A DNA stretch of 64,000 nt from Phlebotomus papatasi (Eukaryota > Arthropoda > Insecta > Diptera > Psychodidae). The stretch spans positions 22,754,001 through 22,818,000 of the forward strand of contig NC_077222.1 of assembly GCF_024763615.1 (NCBI RefSeq). The letters run 5' to 3'. The position numbers were made by a program, and so were the translations under genes. Of this stretch, positions 52,976-64,000 are shown piece by piece (positions within the stretch are counted from its first letter, which is position 1; the number at the start of each line of letters is the position of its first letter). The notes under the pieces are model-generated. The model ran no database searches and was not told the DNA's origin. It saw only the letters and a program-made list of their open reading frames with translations.

Positions 52976-55077
52976 TAAAAGCAGTTTTAAACGTCTCCAC
53001 AAATTCGGACTTTTATAAAATTGCTTGAAAAGCTCATTTTCTATCAAGATTGAGGAAGTAGTCTTCAGAAGAGTTGCAGAGCAGTAAATTTCTCATACGA
53101 ATATGCTCTCTATAAACCGATTAAATTTTCCGAGAGGCAGTTCACAGTTGCTGTGCCATTAAGTTTAAATAGTTCAATCATCAATGGACTATATTCCTGA
53201 GTGAACCAGAAGTATTTTAGGTCTTGTGGATCCCGTTTCAATGCTGAAGTATCAGACCACCCATTTTATTAATCTTATTATTTAGTCGTAAGCTCTTTGC
53301 AAACTCTTAGATATTGAGAAATACAGTTATTGGAATTCAGTTCTCTCATCCAACTCTTCCTGAAACGATATTTACATTTCTCACTAGAAAATAATAAGTA
53401 GCTTAAGTTTCGAACATAAAAAAGTTATACATCAGCTTAAAATGCTGAATTTTCTAATAACTTTTATGCGAACGTTGTAAGTAAGTATTATTATTCTGGT
53501 AAAAGAAAACCCAAAAATATTTATGATCAGTATTTTATTGTAGTCAAGAGTTGTAAAATTGATCGTAAACAATTTTAAAGCTCTTTTGAGATGCCAAGAT
53601 GGTTTATAACTTTTTAATTTTTCCTTTGAAAACAATTAATTCAATGTTTTTGTGTTTTCGTGAACTTAAAATGAACTTAAATTGTCAAAATTGTATATTT
53701 ACGTATTATATTTTTTACTGAATTACTGCCCAATCTGCTGTAACATAAAAGAGAACAATTTTATATTTAAAAGAAGATTTCTTTTATAATCAAAAATTTC
53801 CTACACGACTAAAATTTAGAAACTTAGAATGTGTTTGTTTAAAAAATTTATAATATTTTTATTGCAAAAGTTGCTCCTAAACCATTTTCTACTCTCCCTT
53901 GGAGAAAAACACTCTGTGCCGCGGTGTATGTGTAATTTAATGGTCCCTGGGATCTTAGAGGGGGGTTGGTGGGAGAATTAATCGATGTTGATGGTTGAGG
54001 GTGGACGCTGAAAAATGTTGATGGTGTGTGTCGGCGGGTAGATTTTCTAGGGTGAAAAGTTTTGTATTAAACATGACCCTGGAGCCACTCCACTTGTCGT
54101 CAATTGGCGCCCTTTTGGGGTATGAGTTGAAAGTTGAAGAGCAAACGGAGGACCGTAGGGTGGCTTATGGTGTGGCCAATGAGGAGGAGAGATACATACG
54201 ATAAAAGTATGGATCTCATTTCACAGGAAAAACCGTCTTGTGGGAGCTTTTGTGCTTGAGCAGATTATCCGATTTTGATGAAATACATTATTCACTCTTT
54301 CCGGAATTATATTCTCACTCCAGAAAAGCTACAGGTCAGAGGTGAATTAACACAGTCCATGAGATTATCCACATGGTTAAAAATAAAATAAATTTCAAAA
54401 ACATTAAAAGTCTAATGCTCTTTATGTGTATTTGCAATGAAAATCGAGACTGAAATGTGCTTTTTCAAACCTAAATCTACCACTGCCACTGTGAAAGACC
54501 ACAAACGACCAAACTTTCAAACATAGTTAATCCTTTCAATGACCTCGAACTCAATTCTTCACAAATTTAATTCTTTTTATTCTACCTTCCAATAACCCAA
54601 CTAAAATCCTCCTCGGTTAGTTTAATCTCGTTCACTCATTATTTCAGTCAGAGATTGTCTGCACAGAATAATTATATTTTCTACCTTCAAACTACATTTT
54701 CAAGGATATTTTGTCCCAGCTGATGAACTTTTAACCTCAGGTAGGACCACTTCCCAGGCTCTTGTCTCAAAGTGTGAGAAATATTTTATCTTATTCACTG
54801 CACAAAAGTTCCACAGATATTCTGTCTTCAAAATAGAGCGGGGTTTGTTGGTAAATAAGGGTAAGTTGATGAATTTGAGTCCGAGTTGATTGATTTAAAA
54901 AGAGGCTAGATTAAAGATTAATCAAACTTTTCACATAATTTAATTCACCTTTGAGCTTTTTGTAATAATAAAATATGTGTCAAAGTTTGTGACTTATTAT
55001 GCTCCACGAAAATAAGAAGAAATACGATATATAACTCTTGGATTTGCAAGAGACTTTAAGGTTTATAAAGGAAGAGT
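52976..55077. other. Intergenic stretch without clear repeats
   Basis: 2.1 kb. The portion 53880-54230 is GC-richer with GGTGG and TTGATGGT runs and looks single copy. It could be regulatory DNA, but I see no gene. Confidence 0.35.
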
Positions 55078-55469
55078 ACCCCGGATCGGAATATAAAGAG
55101 ACATGCCTCATATTTAGTTGAAAATATAATCCTCAAAACATTATTTGGTATTTTATGTATGCTAATTGATACATTAGTCATCCCTTTACCTATATCTGTG
55201 CTTTTGAATTTTTAATTCTTACAATAAATTAATAAAAAATATGTGTAATTGCAAACTTGCACTCTGTACCTCGGATCGTCAGGAATTTAATCAGGTGTCT
55301 CAGGGAAAATTGGTTTTACAAATTAAATCTGAGGTAATGCACTGTATTCTTGTGAGACTTAAATGGTAAATAATGGCTAATAATTTTTAAAAAATCGTTT
55401 AGTTTGGAGCAACGATGTGGTTTAACCTGACGATCCGAGGAACACTTCCACTCGCTGGTACTCTTCCCT
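55078..55469. repeat. AGGGAAGAGYACC element, copy 2
   Basis: 392 bp; ends AAGGAAGAGTACCCCGGATC and GGTACTCTTCCCT, flanked by TA, with the same internal CCTCGGATCGTCAGG and CCTGACGATCCGAGG pair as 51200-51603. Confidence 0.8.
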
Positions 55470-55927
55470 TAACTCTTATTTTTTAAGTATTAAAAAAAAA
55501 AATAGAAAATCTAATCCAAATTTTGTAGAATTTGTTACAAAATATCCAATTTTTTAACATTAAAGACCCAAAGAAAAGAATTTTCAAGGTCCCTGCCATG
55601 TTGGAAACATTTTGAAAATAACCCAAAAAACGTATTAAAAATGTTAATAATATTTAAGAAAGAAATTAGTACAATTTCAAGTTCAATTTATGAAGACAGG
55701 TTTTCTAAAGATTATAAACCTATTTATATTTGAATGTTTGGCCTTGCTTAACAGACTAGTAAAAAAAACCATACTGATAGCATTTTTATAAAACTGCAGA
55801 TTCGCAAATTTTTAATTAAATATAATACTAAAAATATAATAAAGGATATGTGCGAAAGCAAAAGAATATCTAGAACATTTTGACTTAGAGAACGACCATA
55901 TAGAAATGTGGAAGATATGTCTTAAGC
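55470..55927. other. Intergenic spacer
   Basis: AT-rich, nothing recognised. Confidence 0.35.
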
Positions 55928-56123
55928 GGTCTTCAAACTAGAGCTTTAACCTGGTTCCCGAAGGTCACAGAATCCTAAATGGCAACCAATCTTATTGCTC
56001 TTTCAGAATCTAACAGGTCATTTGTCCTTAATAATCCAATCCTAAGTTAAATTTTCCAAAATAATCTTGACTGATAAGAAATTATAACAGTTAAGCCATA
56101 TGGCTAAGCCTTCAGTCTGAAGC
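55928..56123. repeat. CTTCAGACT foldback MITE, copy C
   Basis: GGTCTTCAAACTAGAGCTTTA at the left and GCCTTCAGTCTGAAGCC at the right, with AAGCCATATGGCTAAG inside. Confidence 0.75.
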
Positions 56124-56720
56124 CTGTATTACCGTTTGATCTCTAGGTCGGTAATAGGGGTAATAGATAATAAGAAAAATGGACAAAAACAAGGAAATTT
56201 TGTGTAGTAATATTTACATAATGGACTTTTACACAAAATGTGTATTACTTTATGTAAAAAATATACACTCTGTAGTTTTTATAAGATTTCCTGGCCTTTT
56301 GATAACTTCTCATGTCACTGAGGATTTTATGACTTCCCTGAGCTCACGAATCCTATTATCGCAAGACATTCCCGGGTTACCATAAAATTCTAAGCATCCC
56401 TAGAGGTTCTCGAGGATTCCGGAGACTTCCCGGGTTATAGAATATCTGACAAACTCTTGGACGTCTTCTGGGTTAGTAAGGGTTTGTGACAGTAGTTCTA
56501 AAAAATTCTTAGATTTCCTACGAAACTCTAACATTTCCCGGATTTATGATGAGTTTACCAGGTTCTCGACAATTTCTCAGATTCGCAAGAATGCGTGAAT
56601 CAACGTTTATATTCTCGGAAACACACATTTATGTAATTTTGTAACAGTAATTGCGGTAAAAAAGCAAAAAGAAACCTACTTGTGCAACTGTATCCGGTAT
56701 ATGTATGTGGTCTAGGTAGT
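56124..56720. repeat. Cryptic degenerate repeat, A/G side
   Basis: From about 56290 to 56600, loosely repeated CCGGGTTAY and ACTTCCC words resemble the degenerate block at 38641-39157. No unit can be fixed. Confidence 0.3.
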
Positions 56721-56759
56721 CTACGTGCTCTTCATCACATTTTACAATACCGAAACATC

Positions 56760-57000
56760 TTGGTTGATTGCTATCTGTTATCCCTCCTCTGTTTGAAAGC
56801 TCGGAAAGTTTGAAAGCTCGGAAGTCGGCTTATCTAGTCTTACTCCTGGCTTTCGGGACTTCGGCTAAGGAATGGAAACTCTTGGTTCCGAGAGCTCGAG
56901 CCAGCTTACATTGTCTTTTATTTTCCTTTTTCTTTCTTTTTGTCTTTATTTTACTAGTTATGTCTGATTGAAAATAAATAAAATAAATTCAAATAAATTA
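56760..57000 (+). mobile_element. Possible LINE 3' end
   Basis: A short frame (56768-56971) ends just before GAAAATAAATAAAATAAATTC, a tail like those of insect LINEs. It includes a direct repeat GAAAGCTCGGAA. There are no protein motifs, so this rests on the tail only. Confidence 0.3.
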
Positions 57001-57535
57001 AATTCATATTATTATTAAAACTTGTAAAATCACACTCAATTATGGTAGATCACGGAGAGTAAAAAGTTGCATTAAAAAAATAAATTTCAACGTAATAGAA
57101 AATTATTAATCTTTAGGCTTTTAAGGATATGAAATTACAATGTTAAATATATTTTCTGAAATTTTCATTTAAAAATTTTAAAAATTCAACAGTTGGGACT
57201 TGATTTTCATGTACTACCTTTTTTGAAAATAAAAAAGTTAATTTGTGGTAGCCATATCATAATCACTTTACGTGCTATCACATTAGGATTTTTTCAATTT
57301 GTAAATTCAATTTCAATCTGAAAATTAATTTCAGATGAATTGTTCCTATGCATTATTTTGTATTAAAAATCATTTGAATTAATAGATTTTTGCTTATTTA
57401 TTGATGTTAACTAATACTTGGCCGAGCAAATCATGTTTAAATACGCTAAAATAGCATAAATGTGGTTGCTCAAATTAATTTCAACTCAGCAAATTACAAT
57501 GTTAAAATTGCTCAATTATTCCAATTTTATTGGAC
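57001..57535. other. AT-rich spacer
   Basis: Nothing recognised. It may include the lost 3' part of the Harbinger transposase. Confidence 0.3.
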
Positions 57536-57769
57536 TTAGGCGATTGTAGAGACCCTCATTTTCGTTGTTTCTTTCTGCAAATGAGGTCCAACTATGTTAA
57601 GTAGTTCCTCAAATTCTTCGGTAGCCACACGAAGGAAATTGTTGTGTCCAAAAAAATTAACAGTTGCGATATCTTCATACATTTTTAAATGAATCCGTGA
57701 GTAGATCTCTCTTGGTAAAGTTGTCCATTCACGACTTATTCGTTTTAAATTCTGAGCCGTCGAATTGAT
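57536..57769 (-). pseudogene. PIF/Harbinger transposase (HARBI1-like) exon remnant
   Basis: 77 codons on the minus strand, open after TTTTATAG (a possible splice acceptor) and ending at TAA (57536-57538). The segment NFLRVATEEFEELLNIVGPH followed by LQKETTKMR matches the N-terminal part of Harbinger transposases (HARBI1-like proteins have FLRM...F..LL..IGP.I.K.DT.MR). The catalytic domain that should follow is absent, so it is broken. Its presence gives a possible relative of the source of the two 410-bp MITEs. The minus frame at 58053-58253 could be another piece but is not recognised. Confidence 0.65.
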
Positions 57770-58588
57770 CTATAAAATTGTGGAGAATTAATTTAATTGA
57801 TACAATTAAATACAATTTTGAAATTTAGGGAACTGAACTATTTTAAACTTCTAGTCCTAGTCTGAAGACCGCTCTGAGGAATTTCGTTTAATAATGTTAA
57901 GATAACAAGGTATGCAAGAAAAATGAAATAATTAATTGGGACTGAATTGTAGGAAACCTGATTATAATGAACTCGTTAAGATTGATAATGTACCAAGAAC
58001 CTTCAGGTTCTTAACTTTCAAAATTGAGAAAAAATTAAAGCCATCATTACTTTTAAGATAACAGTAACGTAAAGACCACATTTTTTAGTGTTTCAACAAC
58101 TGAAATTTCAATGGGATTTAGTAATATAGTAAGGCGGTGTAACTGGATCGTTTTCCGAAGAATGCTACTTAAACGCTTGTTTTTGGACTGATGAAATTCT
58201 TTTTTTACTTCTTCTAAATCCATAGAATTATTCACTGTTTCATTCAGAAACATAATATTAAAAAACTTATCAAAAATATTAAAAATGATTTATAAAATAA
58301 TGATAATACTGAAATAAATCAGCATGCACTAACTGGGTCGCCTTTTCGCTAATTCACTTTTAATTAAACCTTTGGATTTAAAATACTTTTTTCACAAGGA
58401 AAAAAACAATATATGTTTTTTAATCAACAACCTGTCATTATAGCGAAAATATCATTGACTAGAAAATTTTTAGTAAAGAACCCAGCTGACACAAGATTGA
58501 AATGAGTCAATTACACTTACTTATTTAATGTATTTAATGGATAAAAATATTATTTTTGTTTTTTCTCAAACTGGAATAGTTATATTCA
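57770..58588. other. Spacer upstream of the Harbinger exon
   Basis: AT-rich. A minus-strand frame (58053-58253) with ATG and charged residues lies here but has no known match. Confidence 0.3.
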
Positions 58589-59034
58589 CAGCGAACAGAC
58601 TAGGCTTTTCTACATGGTCATTGCTGTTTTACGCCTTCATTGCTTTTTTACACGTGGAAAAGATATTCAAAAAGTTGCGGCACCAAACCAATTTTTGCAC
58701 CAATTTGATGTTTTTTCCATTCTCTGAGACAATTTAAAAAGAAAATGATTTATTAGTAAAATTTGCCAAATCTAAACACCTCGAATCAAGAGCAAAAAGC
58801 AATTAACCGGTCAATTGCTCTTTGCTCTTTTCTCAAGGTACTTATAAATGGACAATTTTACTAATACATCATTTTCTTTCTGAAGGATATTGTCTCATAA
58901 GGCGTGAAAAATATCAAATTAGTGCAAGAATTGGTTTGGTGCCGCAATTTTTTGATTATTTTCCTCACGTGTAAAAAAAACAATGAAGGCGTAAAAAAGA
59001 AATGACCATGTAGAAAAGCCTAGTCTGTTCGGTG
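58589..59034. repeat. CAGCGAACAGACTGGGC foldback element, copy 2
   Basis: 446 bp with ends CAGCGAACAGACTAGGCTTT and AAAGCCTAGTCTGTTCGGTG. Highly similar to 30762-31211, including CACCAAACCAATTTTTGCACC in the arm. Confidence 0.8.
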
Positions 59035-59102
59035 TGATTATGTTACTGTAGTGACTATATTACGGAAATAAAAGTAGAAATAATATTTTAAGTGGATTAT
59101 GC

Positions 59103-59242
59103 CCAACGCACAATAACTTTTATTTAGTAAACATGTTTTTGATATTTCAATGAGAGTGAGTGAGATCTCAATCTAGTCATCTCGCTCACTCTTATAAAAA
59201 GTTTTGAAAACATGTTTACAAACAAAAGTTATTGTGCGCTGG
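59103..59242. repeat. CCAACGCACAATAACTTTT hairpin MITE
   Basis: 140 bp; CCAACGCACAATAACTTTTA and its inverse AAAAGTTATTGTGCGCTGG bound arms that also share TAAACATGTTTT and GAGAGTGAGTGAGAT. There is almost no loop. Confidence 0.75.
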
Positions 59243-60588
59243 TCATTAGTCATAAACGATCCAGATAGCGAAGCGCCCGGATTAGCACACTTCATTGCAA
59301 TTACTATCTCATCTTTTCGTCGTATGAACTACCAAGCTACACTAATGGTCGATCATTCTTCGAATTCCATGGTATATTGCTGTAGGTAACTCCTTGCCTG
59401 GAAAATCCAATCTATGTCACTATCAATTTGACTTCCATGCAACTGGAATTCCACCCCACAATAAAGACGACACTTTGGTAGGGGATGGAATGGGTGAAAT
59501 ACACTGTGAGATTGAATTTACAGTATGAGGGGGTGTACAGAATTTTATGGGTGTGTGAAAATTCAAATGACTTATCGTCACCGAAAAAGCTCAACTGTCG
59601 AAATGTGCATGCTCGGTCGTAAATTTGATAAACACTTTTTCGCAATAAAACATCAACATATAAATACTCCCAATGGGGTGATTCTATGTTGCTAAACACA
59701 AGCAACTTCTGGGCGGATGAATTTAGCTTTTTGCTATGTAGTGTGGGGATGTGAGTGAGGAAAATTCATTTATGGTGCACGGTTGAAAATGGAATCCAAT
59801 ATAAATTTTGACAGTTCTTTCCTCAACACCAATTCCACCTCCCCCAATATGCTATTCTCTCTGGGAAAATGGGGAAAATACAAATAAAATGTTGGTGGGA
59901 AACTTTCAATAATATTATATGAGAATTTTACCAGTCGATGTTTGTTGGAAAATATATCGTGGAATTTATATAAAATCAAGTTGATATCGACCAACTTAGC
60001 TTTATAGCTTATCCATTGGGAATTCCTATGGTTTTCCACACTGTCTTATGCGCATTATGCGTCACTGAATGTTTTTAGATTATTTTTATGATTTTATTTT
60101 AGATTCCTGGCACTGCTGGAGAGCGAAAGTTATAAACTCGACAAATTTAGTTTTATATATATTTCCATTCCACCCAATCCCTCGGTTACAAGTCACTAGA
60201 AATCGGGTAAAATCCTCTTTCTCCTTTGAGAAAATACTATGTCTTCATGTTGGACTTTGCATACAAGAATTGTGATAGATGAATTTCAATTTCAATATTC
60301 CGGATAGGAAGAATTTCCTTTTCTTGAGAAAATACATTTTTATTGCTCCATCTCAAAAAGCTAGAAATACATATTCGTTCTATTCCTGGATCGATACTCA
60401 TATTATTGGTCGTCATTCGTCTTCAAAAGAACAAATTTTAAAATATTTTCTATCAATATTATAAGCATAGAACTATTTGCTCCTTCTTCTGTCTCATTGG
60501 TTTTATTTGATCATTTGACGTAGGTTAAAAGGCTCTAAATATTGTTTGTGGTTCTACAACGACCCTCCCACAAATCGTATTCAACTAA
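59243..60588. other. Intergenic stretch without clear repeats
   Basis: Looks single copy. Several open frames on both strands (longest 97 codons) lack recognised products. It could hold regulatory DNA or an unrecognised exon. Confidence 0.35.
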
Positions 60589-61101
60589 CCTTTTAAAACC
60601 GAGACAGTTTTCGCAGACCGAAAATCAGCAATAAAAAAGAAACCAATGAACAAAACCAGTAAAAGGTCTTATATCTGGCCTTCGAAAAGCCAACAGAGTC
60701 TGATTTGGTGTATTTTTTGTCTCTATGAACAATAGGGACAAAAATAGCCTAAAAATTTAAGTAATTTTTCTGAAAATACTAATGAATGATAATTTTCAAT
60801 TTAATGAAAAATATTATGTTTGAGTATTGTAATTTCTTTTCCCAAAACGGTTTTGCTTAAAAAAAATTAGAAGTATAAAAAATAAATAAAATTATTTTTC
60901 ATTATGAGTATTTAAAAATTCGTCATTTTTGAGCTTAAAAATTTACTATTATAGCAAATAGCTGGACTTCCGAAAAATATCCTAGATTCCTTCAACCTTC
61001 TACTTTGCAATTAAGTACAAACATAAGGAAAAAGTAACTTTAGGTAGTCAGGAAAAATTATTTTCTTTATGGGACACCGGGTTCCAATCGTCCTTAAAGG
61101 G
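60589..61101. mobile_element. piggyBac-like element with CTAA duplication
   Basis: 513 bp; left end CCTTTTAAAACCGAGACAG, right end CGTCCTTAAAGGG, flanked by CTAA on both sides. The right end matches that of the 141-bp MITE at 10150-10290. Confidence 0.55.
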
Positions 61102-61585
61102 CTAAAGCTGTCTATACCATGTTAGAAATTTACGTCCATATTTATCTTCAAGAAATGATATTTTGACATAAAATTGCTGCTACTGTAGTATGTAGTTCAG
61201 TATCTGTATTCATGTTGAAGCAATTTGAAGTATTTCACTTCAAAACTCTATTTAAATGCCGTGAGCCGTTTGGGACAAAGTATATCAATATTTTTTTTCT
61301 ACAGACACTTAAGACCTCTATTAGAAGCAATTTTTGCCAAAAATTGCTTTTTTTAAGGAAATTGTTTGCGTTGCTGTAGGTGGAGACGTCAAAATTTTGT
61401 CAAAAGTGCAATTTTTGACGAAATTTGCGCCAAATGTGTAGACGCCTTTAAGCTACTAAAATTGAAAGAAAATTCCTGGAATCTGTATCAATTAAGACAG
61501 GCTCAGTGTTCAAAATAAATAAAATTGAGCTGAAAAACCCGAAGAGAAAAATTTAAGGACTAAACAAATGATAAAAGATGTAGTA
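61102..61585. other. Intergenic spacer
   Basis: A weak inverted arrangement of GCAATTTTTG words around 61340-61430; otherwise nothing recognised. Confidence 0.3.
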
Positions 61586-62441
61586 GGGTAAATGTCCTAA
61601 TTCAAAACCATTTCCAGACACTTTAACTTTGACAGAAGCTTCAACACTAAGTTCATATTTTTTCTGAAGAGAATTACATTAATTTGCTCCTTGACTCTTC
61701 TTGAATGTTACTGTTTAGTGAACATTCTTTAGATATAATTTAAAAATTCTTAAATACAAGAAAAATACGCGAACGTAAAATGCTTCTATTGGAAACAAAT
61801 TAATCCAAATGGAGACAAGGAAAAGTTTCTAATTGGAGACAAACAGTTTAAGTGAAAGTTTAAGTTTCCAAAATATTGTTGAGTTGCTCCTGAGTGCAGG
61901 ATTTGTTCTTATTCCTGGTCTCATCTCCTTTCCCATCTGAAACAATAAGAAAATCTCTCCAAAAAAAATCTTATTTCCGGGGTTTCCTATTGAAGCATTT
62001 GCAGATACTTCAGAAGAACCCTTTTTGTTCACAAAATAGGTAATAATTTCACTTGAGAACTGCACGTGCCATTAACAATAAAGATTAGCACTTAATTTAA
62101 CTAAAATTAGCCAGAAATACGACATAAATGTTAAACGAAACGAATAAACAACAATCACTTCATTATGTTTTTCATTGGAATACATGGTCGATCGATGAAA
62201 AATTCGATGGTGAAAAGGTACAATTTTAATTTTTCTGAGAAATTAACAAATTAAAATATGTGAATATGAATGGATTTTCGCTTTATTTGGAGCAAAATTA
62301 ACTAAATAATGAAACTGTGGTATAGAAAATATATAAACATAATAATTTAGTACTGTATTTAACGTGAAAACAATGACGTTTCCATTTGGAGTAGCGAAAA
62401 ATTTCCACTTGAAGCAGGTTTTGAATTAGCTTAATTTACCC
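61586..62441 (+). repeat. GGGTAAATGTCC foldback element, full copy
   Basis: 856 bp flanked by TA; ends GGGTAAATGTCCTAATTCAA and, inverted, GGGTAAATTAAGCTAATTCA. The window's first 240 bases are the right end of another copy. A minus-strand frame (61829-62065) has no recognised product. Confidence 0.75.
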
Positions 62442-63682
62442 TAAATGTCTGCCGACTTGTCACCATAAATCAGGTTAAACCTCCCGTTTGTATTTCAACT
62501 TACATCATGGATGTCTCGCGTAGCGGCTCCGATTTCTCCCAAGAGCGTTCCTGATATTAGCTTGTGAGTTATACCTTCGTTAGTTCTGTTATACCATTCG
62601 TTGTGGGAGTTGTAGGGAATAGATCGTTAGGAGGAACACAGTCGGTTATGGAGAAACCTCTGGCAGTCAAGGCGCTCACCAACGCGATTTCCTAAAGACT
62701 TCCACCCTTAAAGTTTCTCTGAACGGATATAACAAAATAGTATATTTTCTTATGTTAAAATTTAATAATGCAAAAATCGTAGTCACTTCGAACTTATTCA
62801 AATTTGAGCATATAGCGAATTATCCTCTGCATTTGTATTTCACCAGAAGCATCATCCATGCAAGTCCAACACATATTCCTGGGATATTTTTATATTTTGT
62901 CCAACAAGGAGGGAGCAAGATTTTGAGCACAGAAGTAGGGCAGGACCAAAAAAAAAAATATAACGAGCAATCTTATGTGGTGGAAATTTAATATACAATA
63001 TCCATGTGTCTATAATATTTAAGCTCGTAAAAAGAATTTTCAGCACAAAAGAAGGTGCCTTTACCAACAGATTGCCTTCACCCATGCACAATATTCTGCC
63101 CTAAGGAATGGATTTTGCCTGGCGCATACGAAAAATTAAATATAATATGAGCCCCATCTCTTGCCATTTATCTGCATATTGAGACGGACGGGGCCAAGCA
63201 AATTAGGTACAGTGGGTGTCAAATGTGTCTAAGTGAGAGTTTAAGATTATATTACATCGAATATTATACTGAAGTTATATGTATAATTTAGTTACAGTTA
63301 TTTATAAAATCAATATTTACTGAAAATATTTGAGATTTCACGATTAAGGTAATTTTGAAATTGATATTTTTCTATATGGTGCATATACCTAAACAGAAAT
63401 TTAAAATTTCAAAATATTTAGTACACGTATATAGTAATTTGAATTCTTGATAAAAATTTCGATTTTTAAGAATATGTGGTCCTCATTTTTTGATAGATGA
63501 GACAGATTTAATAGATTTTTTTATTCAATTTCAATTTAGTTCTCCTTCAATTAATGCTTGGTTGCGTCTGACGCTGACTTACTGTTAAGAAGGCTGTCGT
63601 TGCGTAAGGAAAGAGATGAGCTTTAATTTCTCAAAGGTTCAGCCTGAAAATGTCTCCGAATAGTATTCACGAAGTTGCGACT
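62442..63682. other. Intergenic stretch without clear repeats
   Basis: No recognised gene. 62450-62720 is GC-richer and may be coding or regulatory, but frames are short. Confidence 0.3.
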
Positions 63683-63683
63683 A

Positions 63684-64000
63684 CACTGCTGGCAATAATC
63701 ATAGCTCCACTTTTTCGTACTGGAAAAACTTTGTAAAAAAATTTTTTTAGAAAAAAATAAAAAAATCATTTGAAGGTATTTTCATACCGATATGAAAAAT
63801 TGCCATTTGAATTTCATACCGTTAGAACTGTGAGTACTGTGATAGAACCTTTATCAAAATGGCGATTTTCGGGTGGCAATAATTATAGCTCCACTTAATA
63901 AATTTGGCTCCAGGGTATTTATTTTAAATCAGTGAAGGTAAATATCTTTTAGTAAATTAATTAATAACTTTATTAAGCTAATTAGAATCATTTTTATAAA
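63684..64000 (+). mobile_element. Left end of a Tc1-type element with IR/DR structure, cut by the window edge
   Basis: After TA (63682-63683) the sequence reads CACTGCTGGCAATAATCATAG. The phrase GGCAATAATYATAGCTCCAC returns in the same direction 184 bp later (63691 and 63875). Paired direct repeats inside one terminal inverted repeat are the IR/DR arrangement of some Tc1 elements. The rest is outside the window. Confidence 0.5.

Noticed and set aside
1..64000. CRISPR arrays or bacterial operons
   Set aside because: No regularly spaced short repeats with unique spacers and no prokaryotic gene layout; the window is eukaryotic.

Overview
The window is eukaryotic nuclear DNA, very AT-rich, with GT-AG introns and dense transposon debris. 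It fits an insect genome, most likely a fly (Diptera). That reading rests on the one clear host gene: its protein has the insect form of Mediator subunit 25 (MED25), including the motif NIKDGEPE and the segment around KLIMQLMPK. I cannot name the species; a nematoceran such as a sand fly is only a guess.

MED25 runs on the plus strand from 3199 to 27615. I resolve 12 coding exons totalling 2604 nt (867 residues), and every splice phase agrees. Exons 1-3 encode the N-terminal von Willebrand A (VWA) domain, which docks the subunit on Mediator. Exon 4 is a Q/N/P/M-rich linker, exons 5-7 encode the activator-binding ACID domain, and exons 8-12 encode a low-complexity Q/M/G/N tail. A TCAGTT initiator lies about 100 nt before the ATG and an AATAAA about 300 nt after the stop.

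The introns are stuffed with mobile DNA. Intron 3 (6.7 kb) holds foldback MITEs, including a family inserted into itself and two piggyBac-like elements. Intron 4 holds two tRNA-derived SINEs flanking a LINE 3' end. Intron 6 is largely a ~300-bp tandem repeat. Intron 8 holds LINE endonuclease remnants, tRNA-like SINE pieces and a foldback. Intron 11 holds a 1.5-kb hierarchical repeat and a probable solo LTR.

From 27.6 kb to the end I find no convincing host gene. This region is an intergenic archive of nested transposons. Between 30.25 and 35.3 kb a foldback contains several others, one being a palindromic Tc1-type element made of two transposase 3' ends head to head. Between 36.4 and 38.6 kb a minus-strand LINE reverse transcriptase is broken by three DNA elements whose removal restores its frame. 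Two 410-bp Harbinger-like MITEs (29.3 and 52.6 kb) share a window with a Harbinger transposase fragment (57.5 kb). A pogo-like element with a psq-type helix-turn-helix occurs twice, inverted, at 47.6-50.3 kb.

Limits: everything was read by eye. Exon boundaries rest on phase, splice consensus and protein similarity known from the family. Transposon family names rest on terminal motifs, target-site duplications and short protein motifs, not on searches.
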